A DNA stretch of 64,000 bases from Paraburkholderia hiiakae (lineage in GTDB: Bacteria; Pseudomonadota; Gammaproteobacteria; Burkholderiales; Burkholderiaceae): contig NZ_CAJHCQ010000011.1 in assembly GCF_904848665.1 (NCBI RefSeq), forward strand, positions 186,001 to 250,000, read 5' to 3'. Positions 44,583 through 54,241 of this stretch are shown here, piece after piece. Every line of letters begins with the position of its first letter. Position 1 is the first letter of the stretch. Below the pieces are notes generated by a model, which saw only the letters and a program-made list of their open reading frames with translations, ran no database searches and was not told the DNA's origin. A program made the position numbers and the translations under genes.

Positions 44583-45007
44583 CAGTTCTCCCTCGGCTTG
44601 CGGCGTGTGGCGGGCTGGGGCTGCGGCGCTTCGGCTGCCGGCGTGGTGCGGGTTGGGGTGAGGGTTGGGGTGCGGGTTGGGGTGCGTTTGCTGGCAGCCG
44701 GGGGCTTGGCCGTGCTCGACATCCTGGCTGCAGCCGCGGGGGCTTTGGCTGGGCGTGGCGTGGCTTTCGCGGTGACCGGCGATGTCTTGGCTTCGGGCGC
44801 GCCGAGTTTGATTTCGACGTCGACGAGCCGCAGAACCCGAACGAGCCGCTCGACGCTTGCCGCTTCGGGATTCGCCTCGAACGCGGCGTAGCTTTGCTGC
44901 GAGATGCCGAGCCGCGCGGCCACGTCTTTCTGGGTGAGGCCGGCTTTCTTGCGGAAGCCGACGAGAATCGGGCGCAGTTGGCTCAGAGTCTTGAGAGGGT
45001 AGTCCAC
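44579..45007 (-). CDS. hipB: HipB-family antitoxin with long disordered tail
   Basis: 142 aa against about 88 in E. coli. Residues 5-70 are an XRE HTH: LSQLRPILVGFRKKAGLTQKDVAARLGISQQSYAAFEANP. The remaining half is a Pro/Thr/Ala/Lys-rich tail containing near-repeats TRTPTLTPTRTTP, and its DNA is a G-rich repeat on the plus strand. It represses its own operon and neutralises HipA. Three 18-bp operators lie 78-149 bases upstream. The unusually long tail could affect proteolysis or DNA binding. Confidence 0.9.
   Translation of the reverse strand: MDYPLKTLSQLRPILVGFRKKAGLTQKDVAARLGISQQSYAAFEANPEAASVERLVRVLRLVDVEIKLGAPEAKTSPVTAKATPRPAKAPAAAARMSSTAKPPAASKRTPTRTPTLTPTRTTPAAEAPQPQPATRRKPRENW
44646..44687 (+). 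repeat. G-rich tandem repeat inside hipB
   Basis: On the plus strand, three copies of a 12-base unit of the form GGGTTGGGGTGM follow one another with single-base changes. The runs of three to four G at short spacing could fold into a G-quadruplex on this strand. On the coding strand they encode the TPTRTPTLTPT tail. Confidence 0.7.
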
Positions 45008-45084
45008 GGCAACTCCGGGCGGCTAAATGCGGATGCTGCGGATACAAGCGGCCGATGCAAACGGAAACGCGCGGCGCAGGCAAA

Positions 45085-45156
45085 TACAGTCTATACGTTG
45101 TAAAGTAAAAATACAAACCATAGACTGTAATTTTCAAATACAGCCCGCAGGTTGTA
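45085..45156 (-). promoter_or_regulatory. Three HipB operators at 27-base intervals
   Basis: Three 18-bp sites: TACAGTCTATACGTTGTA (45085-45102), TACAAACCATAGACTGTA (45112-45129, same motif inverted) and TACAGCCCGCAGGTTGTA (45139-45156). Each has the ends TACA...TGTA, and starts are exactly 27 bases apart. Together they give a 10-bp inverted repeat TACAGTCTAT / ATAGACTGTA. They lie in an AT-rich stretch upstream of hipB and should carry its promoter. Confidence 0.75.
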
Positions 45157-45332
45157 CCAGGTGCCGGGCGAGTGCGGCCGCGGGGTGTGGTGCCGATCAA
45201 GCTGCAATTGTGAAACTGCAGTAAACCTGCAACTAACTGTCGAGCGCGGCCTACCACCGCCCAGCCGCTTCGCGGCCAGAGCGGTCTGCCTTCAGGCTGT
45301 CGAGCGGAGCCTTCCTATTATCAGGAGTCCGA
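45157..45332. other. Intergenic remainder between hipB operators and udh stop
   Basis: No gene supported. hipB and udh both read leftward. No clear terminator for udh was found; TGCAATTG, ACTGCAGT and CCTGCAAC-like elements are present near 45200-45235 but form no strong dyad. Confidence 0.45.
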
Positions 45333-46166
45333 TTAGCGTTCGGCGCCTTGCATCGGCTCGCCAAGCACGAACGGGCCGCCCTGATACAGCTGCGCAGCGT
45401 CGGCAAGCTCGGCGTTCGGTGCGGCCGCCGGGAAGCGCTCAGCGTACGCCGCCGAGCTGTCGCGCGGCCGGTAGCCCAGGAAACCCGCGTTGCCGTTGTC
45501 CCACCAGCTTGCCGGGTTGTCCGACACGCCATAAACGATCGCATGACCCACGCGGTTGGTGAACAGCGAGCAGCGCACGAGTTCGATGAAGTCGCGATAG
45601 CTGAGGAACGTGACGAGCATGCGTGCGTTCTTCGGTTCTTCGAACGACGAACCAATGCGCAGACATACCGTTTCCATGCCGAAGCGATCGAAATAATAGC
45701 GCGACAGCGATTCGCCAAAGCATTTCGTCACGCCGTACAAGCTGTCCGGCCGGTGCGCGGCGTCGGTATCGAGCACGCTCGTGACCGGATGGAAGCCCGT
45801 GACGTGATTGGAACTCGCGTAGACGATGCGCTTGATGCCGTGCTTGCGCGCGGCTTCGTAGAGGTTGTACGTGCCGCGAATGTTGGCTTCGAGCAGATCG
45901 TCGAACGGCGCGTCGATGGAGATGCCGCCCAGATGCACGATCGCATCCACGCCTTCCACGAGTTGCATGACCGCCTCGCGATCCGAGAGGTCGACGCGGT
46001 GCGTTTCCTCGTGCGGCGCCGCCTCGCCCAGGTCCGTGATGTCGCTGACGCGAACGACGTCGGCCCAGTTCGCGAGCGCGCCGCGCAACTGACGCCCCAG
46101 ATTGCCGCCCGCGCCAGTAAGAAGAAGGCGGCCGAATGGTTTGGCGGAAAGTGAATGTTGCGACAT
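45333..46166 (-). CDS. udh: Uronate dehydrogenase (NAD+)
   Basis: 277 aa NAD-dependent SDR. It oxidises D-galacturonate or D-glucuronate to the aldarolactone, first step of the oxidative uronate path. LLLTGAGGNLGRQLR (cofactor loop), IVHLGGISIDAPFDDLLEANIRGTYNLYEAAR, YASSNHVTGFHP, LYGVTKCFGESL (Tyr-x3-Lys) and WWDNGNAGFLGYRPRD match Agrobacterium/Pseudomonas Udh closely. AGGGAG precedes the ATG at 46166. A LacI operator lies 41 bases upstream (46207-46220). Divergent from the LacI gene. Confidence 0.92.
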   Translation of the reverse strand: MSQHSLSAKPFGRLLLTGAGGNLGRQLRGALANWADVVRVSDITDLGEAAPHEETHRVDLSDREAVMQLVEGVDAIVHLGGISIDAPFDDLLEANIRGTYNLYEAARKHGIKRIVYASSNHVTGFHPVTSVLDTDAAHRPDSLYGVTKCFGESLSRYYFDRFGMETVCLRIGSSFEEPKNARMLVTFLSYRDFIELVRCSLFTNRVGHAIVYGVSDNPASWWDNGNAGFLGYRPRDSSAAYAERFPAAAPNAELADAAQLYQGGPFVLGEPMQGAER

Positions 46167-46206
46167 CAGGGCTCCCTGGGAATTATTTTGATATTCGTAG
46201 ACACGA

Positions 46207-46220
46207 GGAAAACGTTTTCC
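46207..46220. promoter_or_regulatory. LacI operator 1 (udh/lacI intergenic)
   Basis: GGAAAACGTTTTCC is a perfect 14-bp palindrome between the divergent udh and LacI-type genes. The same core GAAAACGTTTTC recurs at 47489-47500 before the TRAP operon. Confidence 0.85.
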
Positions 46221-46341
46221 GAATATAGCCACCGGCAGTCGCAGCGTCAATGGAGGAATACCTGCTCCGAATACGGGGTTCACCCCAGGTCCGTTTCTGC
46301 GACAATGCTCGCCGTCGATCATCCTTGGGCGTTGCCAACCT

Positions 46342-47334
46342 ATGAAAAGTGGTTCCCCGACGATTCGCGATGTCGCCGCCATGGCCGGCGTCTCGGTCGC
46401 GACGGTATCGAAGTACGTGAACGGCACGCAACGCTTTTCGCCGGCGGTGGAAGCGAAGGTCAAGGACGCCATCGAGTCGCTCGGCTACCGCTCCAATCCG
46501 CTTGCGCGCTCGATGATCACGGGGCGCACGCGCACCATCGGCATCGCCATTCTCGACATCGCGAACCCGCACTTCACGAACGTGGTCAAGGGTGCGAACC
46601 GCGTTGCGCTCCAGCACGACTACACGCTGCTTCTCGTGGACGCCGAGGAAAATCTCGCGCGCGAGCGCTCGCTCATCGAAGCGCTTTCGCCGCGCGTGGA
46701 CGGGCTCATCGTCAGCTCGCGCGCGTCCGAGGAAATCGCCAAATGGACGATGAAGCTGGGCAAGCCCGTCGTCATGCTCAGGACCGTGCGCGGGCTCGAC
46801 ATTCCCACCGTCGGCTTCGACAACCGGCTCGCGACTTCCATGCTGGTGCGTCATTTGCTCAATCTCGGGCACCGGCACGTTGCCTATCTCGGGTTCGCAG
46901 CGGCGACCATCAATGACGAGCGCATTGCCGGCGCAACCGAGGCGCTGGCCGAAGCCGGCCTCACGCTCGACGTGTACGAGACACACGCGCCGACCGCCCT
47001 GGCGGGCGAGCAGGCCTGCTCGCGGGTGATGCTGGGCCCGAAGCGCCCGCAGGCCGTGATCTGCTACAACGACCTCATCGCGCTTGGCTTCATGAAGGAG
47101 GCGAGGTCACTCGGCTTTCGCCTGCCGCAGGATGTCTCGGTCGCCGGCATCGATAACGTGCCGTATGGCGAATACGTGGAGCCGCGCCTGACCACGATCG
47201 ACGGGCAGAGCGAGCGCATGGGCGAGTTGGCCATGCAAAAGCTCATTGACGTCCTGGCTGGCCGCCCGGATGTCGAGCAGGTCGTGCTCGAACCTCGCCT
47301 CGTCGTGCGCGACTCGACCGCCGCCTGCCGCTGA
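46342..47334 (+). CDS. LacI-family repressor of the uronate module
   Basis: 330 aa. The HTH (TIRDVAAMAGVSVATVSKYVNGTQRFSPAVEAKVKDAIESLGYRSNPLARSM) is classic LacI, with VATVSKYVN in the recognition helix and the hinge LARSMITG. The periplasmic-binding-like core follows (residues 60-330). Operators at 46207 and 47488 flank it, one before udh and one before the TRAP genes. It is therefore the likely repressor of the module, with a uronate or breakdown product as inducer. Confidence 0.93.
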   Translation: MKSGSPTIRDVAAMAGVSVATVSKYVNGTQRFSPAVEAKVKDAIESLGYRSNPLARSMITGRTRTIGIAILDIANPHFTNVVKGANRVALQHDYTLLLVDAEENLARERSLIEALSPRVDGLIVSSRASEEIAKWTMKLGKPVVMLRTVRGLDIPTVGFDNRLATSMLVRHLLNLGHRHVAYLGFAAATINDERIAGATEALAEAGLTLDVYETHAPTALAGEQACSRVMLGPKRPQAVICYNDLIALGFMKEARSLGFRLPQDVSVAGIDNVPYGEYVEPRLTTIDGQSERMGELAMQKLIDVLAGRPDVEQVVLEPRLVVRDSTAACR

Positions 47335-47487
47335 TTCCCTGATTCCCGAACTTCACGCCCGCTGGCCGCTAATCGACGGCTGGCGGCTTCGTCACGCCTG
47401 CTCCCGATGACCCGCTCACGCGCACCTTCGCGCCGCCGCTCCGCGTAACTACCTACTAGCCATTTCGAAAGGAACGCATTAAATTTG

Positions 47488-47501
47488 AGAAAACGTTTTC
47501 C
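47488..47501. promoter_or_regulatory. LacI operator 2 (before the TRAP operon)
   Basis: AGAAAACGTTTTCC, with the palindromic core GAAAACGTTTTC (47489-47500), lies about 36 bases before the start of the decayed porin gene and upstream of dctP. It shares 13 of 14 bases with operator 1. Confidence 0.82.
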
Positions 47502-47537
47502 AGAAGTGGCACGCGAAGAACAAAAGGAGATCGGAGA

Positions 47538-48987
<1,450 letters not shown>

Positions 48988-49065
48988 AGCCCGGGGCTCC
49001 GCGTCGCAAGCGGCGCGGAGCCGAAAGAACGCAGTTGTGAAGTCTGTACCGCGCGAGGATGGATC

Positions 49066-49545
49066 ATGACCTTCCTGAAACTCCCCAACGATTTACTGTT
49101 TCGCCTGCTGACGATCCTCGCCTCGGTTGCGCTCGCCGCGCTGACGATTCTCGTCTTTTACGGCGTAATCATGCGCTACGTGTTCGAGAGCGCCCCCGAT
49201 TTCGTGGAGCCGATCGCGTTGCTGCTGGTGGTCACCATCGCCATGTTCGGCGCCGCGCTCAAGGTGCGTGAGCGCGGGCATATCGGTCTCGATTCGCTCG
49301 TCAAGAAGCTTTCCCCACGGGGGCAAGTGATCGCAGAGGCGTTTCAGCACCTCTGCCTGATCGCGCTTGGCGTGGCGATTTTCTTCGGCTGCCTGCAAAT
49401 GGCGGAAACAACCATGGACGACCGCATCGCGATTCTCGGCGTGCCGGAAGCGGTGCGCTACTTCATTCCGGTCGTGGCCGGCACCTGCATCGTGCTGTTT
49501 TCGCTCGAGCATTTGTTGGCGCTATTCGTACGCAAGGCAAAGTAG
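49066..49545 (+). CDS. TRAP transporter small permease (DctQ family)
   Basis: 159 aa with four membrane helices (LLTILASVALAALTILVFYGVIMRYV, IALLLVVTIAMFGAALKV, LCLIALGVAIFFGCLQMA, FIPVVAGTCIVLFSLEHLLAL). RERGHIGLDSLVKKL and the R-Y-V-F-E near the first helix are DctQ-like. GAGGA precedes the ATG. It is seven bases from dctM. Confidence 0.9.
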   Translation: MTFLKLPNDLLFRLLTILASVALAALTILVFYGVIMRYVFESAPDFVEPIALLLVVTIAMFGAALKVRERGHIGLDSLVKKLSPRGQVIAEAFQHLCLIALGVAIFFGCLQMAETTMDDRIAILGVPEAVRYFIPVVAGTCIVLFSLEHLLALFVRKAK

Positions 49546-49552
49546 GGCAAAC

Positions 49553-50905
49553 ATGGAACTCGCAATTCTTTCGCTCAGCTTTTTGGTGCTCCTCGCCGTT
49601 GGAGTGCCGGTTTCTTTCTCCCTGGGTCTCGCCTGCGTCGGTACGTACCTTTACGAAGGACTGCCGGCCGCTACTGCAATGCAGTCGATGATCTCGGGCA
49701 TGAACGCGTTTTCGTTTCTGGCCGTGCCGTTCTTCATCTTCTCCGGCGAGTTGATGCTGCACGGTGGCATTGCGGACCGCATTCTGCGCTTCGCCCAGGC
49801 CGCCGTGGGGCACTTCCGCGGCGGCCTCGGCATGGCCAATGTCGTTGCGTGCACGCTCTTCGGCGGTGTTTCCGGTTCGCCTTCGGCCGATACGTCTGCA
49901 ATGGGCGGCGTGGTCATTCCGCTCATGAAGCGCGAAGGCTATAGCGCGGCCTACGCGGTTAACGTGACGACGCACTCGTCGCTCGCCGGCGCGTTGATGC
50001 CGACCTCGACGAACATGATCATCTACGCGTTCGCGGCGCAAGGCATTACGGGCACGCTGAACGGTCAGCAGATGAGCGGCGTTTCGATAGGTGACCTGCT
50101 TTTCTCGGGCCTGCTGCCGGTCCTGTGGGTCATGGGCTTCGTGCTGGTTGCCGCGTACTGGCAGGCGCGCCGCTTTGGCTATCCGCTCAGCGCGGACGGC
50201 TCGACCAAGCTGCAAGTGTTCCCCGGCTGGCTCGCCGTGGTGAGGGCTTTCCTCGGCGCGCTGCCTGGCTTGCTCGTGATCGGGATCATTCTTTTCTGCG
50301 TGGCCCGAGGCATTGCGACCGCGACGGAAGCGGCCGCGATTGCCGTGGTGTATTCGCTCGCGCTCACCGTGGTCGTGTATCGCTCGATGACGAAGGAGAA
50401 GCTGTTCTTCGCCCTCTCGCGCGCGGCCAAGACCACGGGCGTCGTGCTGCTGCTGATCGCGGTGTCGAACATGCTGCGCTACCAGATGGCGTATCTGGAG
50501 ATTCCGGAGGCCATCGAGCGCGTGCTCGAACACGCCACGACCCTTCCCTGGCTGATGCTTCTCTACATCAACATCATTCAGGTGTTTCTGGGCACGTTCA
50601 TCGACATGGCGGCGCACATCCTCATCACGACGCCGCTCTTCCTGCCGCTCGCCATGCATAGCGGCGTGGGGCCGGTGCAGTTCGGCATCATGATCCTGCT
50701 GAACTGCGCGCTGGGGCTCGTGCATCCGCCGATCGGCTCGGTGCAGTTTATCGGCTGCGCAATCGGCGACGTGTCGATCGGGGAGACGACCAAGGTCGCG
50801 TGGCCATACTATCTCGCGATTTTCAGCGCGATCAATCTGGTCACTTACTTTCCGTTCTTCTCGACGTGGCTGCCTAGCGTGATCAACGGGCATCCGGTCT
50901 TCTAA
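49553..50905 (+). CDS. TRAP transporter large permease (DctM family)
   Basis: 450 aa with about 12 membrane helices. PFFIFSGELMLHGGIADRILRFA, GGLGMANVVACTLFGGVSGSPSADTSAMG (repeat signature) and TEAAAIAVVYSLAL are DctM features. It forms the sodium-driven channel of the uronate TRAP system with the two preceding genes. A terminator follows at 50926. Confidence 0.93.
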   Translation: MELAILSLSFLVLLAVGVPVSFSLGLACVGTYLYEGLPAATAMQSMISGMNAFSFLAVPFFIFSGELMLHGGIADRILRFAQAAVGHFRGGLGMANVVACTLFGGVSGSPSADTSAMGGVVIPLMKREGYSAAYAVNVTTHSSLAGALMPTSTNMIIYAFAAQGITGTLNGQQMSGVSIGDLLFSGLLPVLWVMGFVLVAAYWQARRFGYPLSADGSTKLQVFPGWLAVVRAFLGALPGLLVIGIILFCVARGIATATEAAAIAVVYSLALTVVVYRSMTKEKLFFALSRAAKTTGVVLLLIAVSNMLRYQMAYLEIPEAIERVLEHATTLPWLMLLYINIIQVFLGTFIDMAAHILITTPLFLPLAMHSGVGPVQFGIMILLNCALGLVHPPIGSVQFIGCAIGDVSIGETTKVAWPYYLAIFSAINLVTYFPFFSTWLPSVINGHPVF

Positions 50906-50925
50906 AGCGACGTTCACACCCAAAA

Positions 50926-50961
50926 CGAAGCGGGCACCTTGAGTGCCCGCTTCGCATTTCT
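50926..50961 (+). terminator. Terminator of the TRAP operon
   Basis: CGAAGCGGGCAC (50926-50937) pairs with GTGCCCGCTTCG (50943-50954) around CTTGA, then CATTTCT. It lies between the convergent stops at 50905 and 50974 and is likely bidirectional. Confidence 0.75.
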
Positions 50962-50973
50962 GCGCACGTGCTG

Positions 50974-51990
50974 CTAGGCCACGCGTATCACCACCTTGCC
51001 AAAATGCTTGCCGGCTTCGAGCCACGCGTAAGCTTCGGGCGCTTCATCGAAACCGAACACGCGATCCACCACCGGGCGAATCTGCTGCGCAGCGATGAAA
51101 CGCGTGAGATCGTCGAGCATCGTGCGGCTGCCGACCATGAGGCCGTGCAGCCGCTTGAAACCGCCAATCACCGGAAGCAGCCCAAGTTCGGGGCCCGCGA
51201 AACTCGTCACGCCGCCGATGATCGAAACGAGCCCGCCCATCTTCGCGGCGGCCACCGAGCGCGGCAGCGTATCGCGTCCGCCCACTTCCACGACGATATC
51301 CGCGCCTTCGCCCCCCGTGAGCTTGAGCACTTCGTCCTGCCATTCGGGGTGCGAACGATAATTGATCGTCTCGCTCGCGCCAAGCGAGCGCGCGCGTTCG
51401 AGCTTCTCGTCACTCGACGAGGTGACGATGGTGCGCAGGCCCGCCGCGTGGGCGAGTTGCAGCGCCCAGATCGACACGCCGCCGGTGCCGAGGAGCACCA
51501 CGGTGGCGCCGGGTTTAGCTTGCCCATCGACGAAGATCGCGTTCCAGGCCGTGATGCCGGCGCACGAGATCGTCGCGGCCTCCTCGTAACTCAGGTGCGC
51601 GGGAATCGAAACGAGTGAGGTTTCCGCCGCGACGAAACGTTCGGCCAGCACCCCGTCGAATTGCGCGCCAGGCGTCCCGTGCACTTTCCAGGGGGCGGGC
51701 GCGCCATCCACCCAATGCGGAAAGTAGGTGTTGATCACGCGGTCGCCAGGCGTAAAGCGCGTGACGGCCGCGCCGACTTCGACCACTTCTCCCGCGCCGT
51801 CGGCGACCGGCACGAGCGGCGTGTCGCCGAGTCCAAGGTAATCGCCGCGCGCGAACATCAGGTCGCGATAGTTCAGCGATGCCGCGTGAATCTTCACGAC
51901 CACGTCATGCGGGCCGGGTGCGCGCGGCGTGAAGTCGGTGCGCGCGAGTGCGCCATAGCCGCTGCCGGCCTTGAGTGTCCATGCGTTCAT
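50974..51990 (-). CDS. NAD(P)-dependent medium-chain alcohol dehydrogenase/quinone reductase-like
   Basis: 338 aa MDR-family oxidoreductase. SLNYRDLMFARGDYLG replaces the zinc-binding Cys pattern of true alcohol dehydrogenases, and EEAATISCAGITAWNAIF and LLGTGGVSIWALQLA (Rossmann Gly motif) are family marks. It lacks an obvious structural-zinc loop, so a quinone or enoyl reductase role is possible. A LysR gene is divergent 110 bases away. Confidence 0.87.
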   Translation of the reverse strand: MNAWTLKAGSGYGALARTDFTPRAPGPHDVVVKIHAASLNYRDLMFARGDYLGLGDTPLVPVADGAGEVVEVGAAVTRFTPGDRVINTYFPHWVDGAPAPWKVHGTPGAQFDGVLAERFVAAETSLVSIPAHLSYEEAATISCAGITAWNAIFVDGQAKPGATVVLLGTGGVSIWALQLAHAAGLRTIVTSSSDEKLERARSLGASETINYRSHPEWQDEVLKLTGGEGADIVVEVGGRDTLPRSVAAAKMGGLVSIIGGVTSFAGPELGLLPVIGGFKRLHGLMVGSRTMLDDLTRFIAAQQIRPVVDRVFGFDEAPEAYAWLEAGKHFGKVVIRVA

Positions 51991-52100
51991 GACTGCTCCA
52001 GTGCGAGTGGGAGCACCTATGATAGTGTTGCTTGTGCGGCGACATTGGTGAGAATCTGGAGCTTGGTTGTTGCCGTGAAGGATACAAAAGGAGTCAAGCA

Positions 52101-53045
52101 ATGGACGATCGCCTGAGCGGCGTGGCCGAATTCGTGGACGTGGTGGACGCGGGCAGCTTCTCGGCCGCGGGCGAGCGCCTTGGCGTGACGCGCTCGGCGG
52201 TGGCGAAGATCGTCGCGCGGCTCGAGCAGCGCCTCGGCGTGCGTCTGCTGCAGCGGACCACGCGCAGTTTGAGCCTGACCGACGAAGGTCACGCCTACTA
52301 CGAGCAGTGCCGCCGCGTGCTGGGCGAGCTGAGCGCCGTGGAAGCCGCCTTCGATCACGGCCGGCGCGAGCCCTCGGGGCGCTTGCGGATCAGCGCGCCG
52401 GTGCTGTTCGGGCGCCAGTGCGTCGCGCCCGTGGTGCGCCGGCTCGTGGAGGAGCATCCGCGGCTGAATGTCGAACTGTCGTTCAGCGACCGCGTGGCCG
52501 ATCTTGTCGAGGACGGCTTCGATCTGGCCGTGCGCATCGGCACGCTGCCCGACTACGGCACGCTCGTCGCGCGCCGGCTCGGCGTGCAGCGTATGGGCAT
52601 CTGCGCGTCGCCTGCGTATCTCGCGCAGCACGGCAAGCCCGCCGACGTCGCCTCGCTCGCCACGCATACCGGCATCGCGTATGGCCGCGCCGGGCAAACC
52701 CCGGCGTGGCGTGTGCGCGGCCCGGGCGGCGAAGTCGAAGAGTGCCGGCTCGCGTCGCGGCTGTGCTTCGACGACCTGCTGGCGATTGCCGATGCGGCCG
52801 CCGCCGGCGCCGGTCTCGCGTGGCTGCCGTGCTGGCTCATGGGCCCGTATTTGAGCGACGGACGACTCGAGCTCGTCATGGACAGCAAGAGCGTGATGGG
52901 CGACGAAGTCCACGTCGTGCGACAGAAGGCGCGCCATATGCCGTCGAAGGTGCGCGTGGCGGTGGATGCGCTCGTCGCGGATATTTCCCGCATGCTCGGC
53001 GCTGAACAGGAGCACGCGGAGCACGCCCACCTGGACGCAAATTGA
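52101..53045 (+). CDS. LysR-family transcriptional regulator
   Basis: 314 aa. HTH: FVDVVDAGSFSAAGERLGVTRSAVAKIVARLEQRLGVRLLQRTTRSLSLTDEG. Effector domain of the AphB/CrgA branch (PSGRLRISAPVLFGRQCVAPVVRRLVEEHP). AAAAGGAG precedes the ATG at 52101. It likely controls the divergent oxidoreductase. Its stop codon lies inside the copied 29-base element at 53043-53071. Confidence 0.9.
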   Translation: MDDRLSGVAEFVDVVDAGSFSAAGERLGVTRSAVAKIVARLEQRLGVRLLQRTTRSLSLTDEGHAYYEQCRRVLGELSAVEAAFDHGRREPSGRLRISAPVLFGRQCVAPVVRRLVEEHPRLNVELSFSDRVADLVEDGFDLAVRIGTLPDYGTLVARRLGVQRMGICASPAYLAQHGKPADVASLATHTGIAYGRAGQTPAWRVRGPGGEVEECRLASRLCFDDLLAIADAAAAGAGLAWLPCWLMGPYLSDGRLELVMDSKSVMGDEVHVVRQKARHMPSKVRVAVDALVADISRMLGAEQEHAEHAHLDAN

Positions 53046-53071
53046 CGAAATTTCATCAAGATTTCCGTTGA
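53043..53071. repeat. Copied 29-base element, copy 1 (candidate LacI site)
   Basis: Begins TGACGAAA, contains TCATCAA and ends TTTCCGTTGA; it matches 24 of 29 bases of the element at 55408-55436. The ends form an imperfect dyad, GACGAAA against AACGGAAA. It lies upstream of the isomerase at 53365 and overlaps the LysR stop. Confidence 0.65.
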
Positions 53072-53246
53072 GCGCGACTGGCGCGCCGCTTATGTTTGAT
53101 CCCAAGAAGATGTTGCCGCTCGAAGCACGGCCAACGGGATCAAGGAGACTTCGGTGTCGAACACGGAAACCAGCGCAATCCTGTGGGCGATGCCCGCGTT
53201 CTTCCTCCACGGCACGCTCAACTCGCTGCTGGAAATCGGCGACACG

Positions 53247-53342
53247 CTGCGTGCCGATACGGTGATCGTCGGCATTGGCGTCGAGCCTGCCGATGGGCTT
53301 GCACGTGCGGCTGGAATCGAGGTCGTGCGCGGGATCGTCCTG
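53247..53342 (+). pseudogene. Fragment of a ferredoxin reductase-like FAD/NAD oxidoreductase
   Basis: A stretch of about 32 codons reads LRADTVIVGIGVEPADGLARAAGIEV-x-RGIV, like the NAD-domain segment of Rieske-system reductases (LRADLVVVGIGVxPN...LAEAAGL). Upstream and downstream domains are absent. It ends at the ribosome site of the isomerase gene. Read as a remnant; low certainty. Confidence 0.4.
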
Positions 53343-53364
53343 CCTGGACGCGAAAAACGGAGAC

Positions 53365-54231
53365 ATGATGGCGCAACGACTCCTGGTGTTCCAGTCACTC
53401 TGGTCGATGGAACGCCGCCATACCGATGGCTACGAGCGCACGCTCGAAGAAAACGTGCGGATGATCGCCGAAGCGGGCTTCGACGGCGTGAGCGCGCATT
53501 GCACGAATCGCGAGGACGTGAAGCGTGTCGCAGAGTTACGCAAAACATACGGACTGGCGGCGGAAGGCCAGTGCTTCCCCGCGACCGTGGACGACCTGCA
53601 GCCGGTGCTTGAAATCGCAACCGAATTCGGCCTGCACCATGTCGACCTTCAACCCGACGTGCGCCCGCGCACGCAGCGCGAGGCGCTCGTGTTGCTGGAC
53701 GGATGGCAGCGCCTGGCCGAGCAGGTGAACATACCTGTCTACATCGAAACGCATCGCGACCGCATGACGACGGACCTGTATTTCACGCTCGATCTGCTCG
53801 ACGCGCGGCCCGACCTCAAACTGCTCGGCGACATTTCGCACTACCTGGTGGGGCGCGAGTTCGCATGGCCGGTATCGGAAGAGAATCACGCGCTCATGCA
53901 TCGCATACTCGATGCTTCCTGGGCGTTTCATGGCCGCGTGGCTAGCCGCGAACAGGTGCAGATCGAGCTATCCTTCGCGCCGCACCGCAAATGGGTGGAT
54001 CTCTTTCTCGACTGGTGGCGCTATGGCTTTCACTCGTGGCGCAAGCGTGCGGGCGCGGACGACACGCTCGCGTTCACCTGCGAGCTGGGGCCGCAGCCCT
54101 ATGCGATCATCGGTCCGGACGGCAACGACACGACCGACCGCTGGCGCGAATCGCTGCTCATGCGCGACTGGATTCGCGCGCTGTGGCGAGAGGTGGAAAA
54201 GGAATCTGGGCGCGCAAGTGCCGCAGCTTGA
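53365..54231 (+). CDS. Sugar phosphate isomerase/epimerase (xylose isomerase-like TIM barrel)
   Basis: 288 aa. The AP_endonuc_2 fold is shown by EENVRMIAEAGFDGVSAH near the start and metal ligands IETHRDRMT (Glu), LLGDISHY (Asp, His), and CELGPQPYA (late Glu). Members isomerise ketoses or hydroxypyruvate or act in inositol breakdown. CGGAG precedes the ATG. A LacI-type gene converges from downstream, and both a second isomerase fragment and mmsA lie nearby, as in sugar or inositol loci. Confidence 0.85.
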   Translation: MMAQRLLVFQSLWSMERRHTDGYERTLEENVRMIAEAGFDGVSAHCTNREDVKRVAELRKTYGLAAEGQCFPATVDDLQPVLEIATEFGLHHVDLQPDVRPRTQREALVLLDGWQRLAEQVNIPVYIETHRDRMTTDLYFTLDLLDARPDLKLLGDISHYLVGREFAWPVSEENHALMHRILDASWAFHGRVASREQVQIELSFAPHRKWVDLFLDWWRYGFHSWRKRAGADDTLAFTCELGPQPYAIIGPDGNDTTDRWRESLLMRDWIRALWREVEKESGRASAAA

Positions 54232-54241
54232 AACTGGAAAC

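Noticed and set aside
49463-51025. Long minus-strand frame opposite dctM
   Set aside because: Charged low-complexity translation with no motifs; dctM is well supported on the other strand.
52017-53366. Long minus-strand frame opposite the LysR gene
   Set aside because: LysR has HTH, ribosome site and divergent partner; this frame has none.
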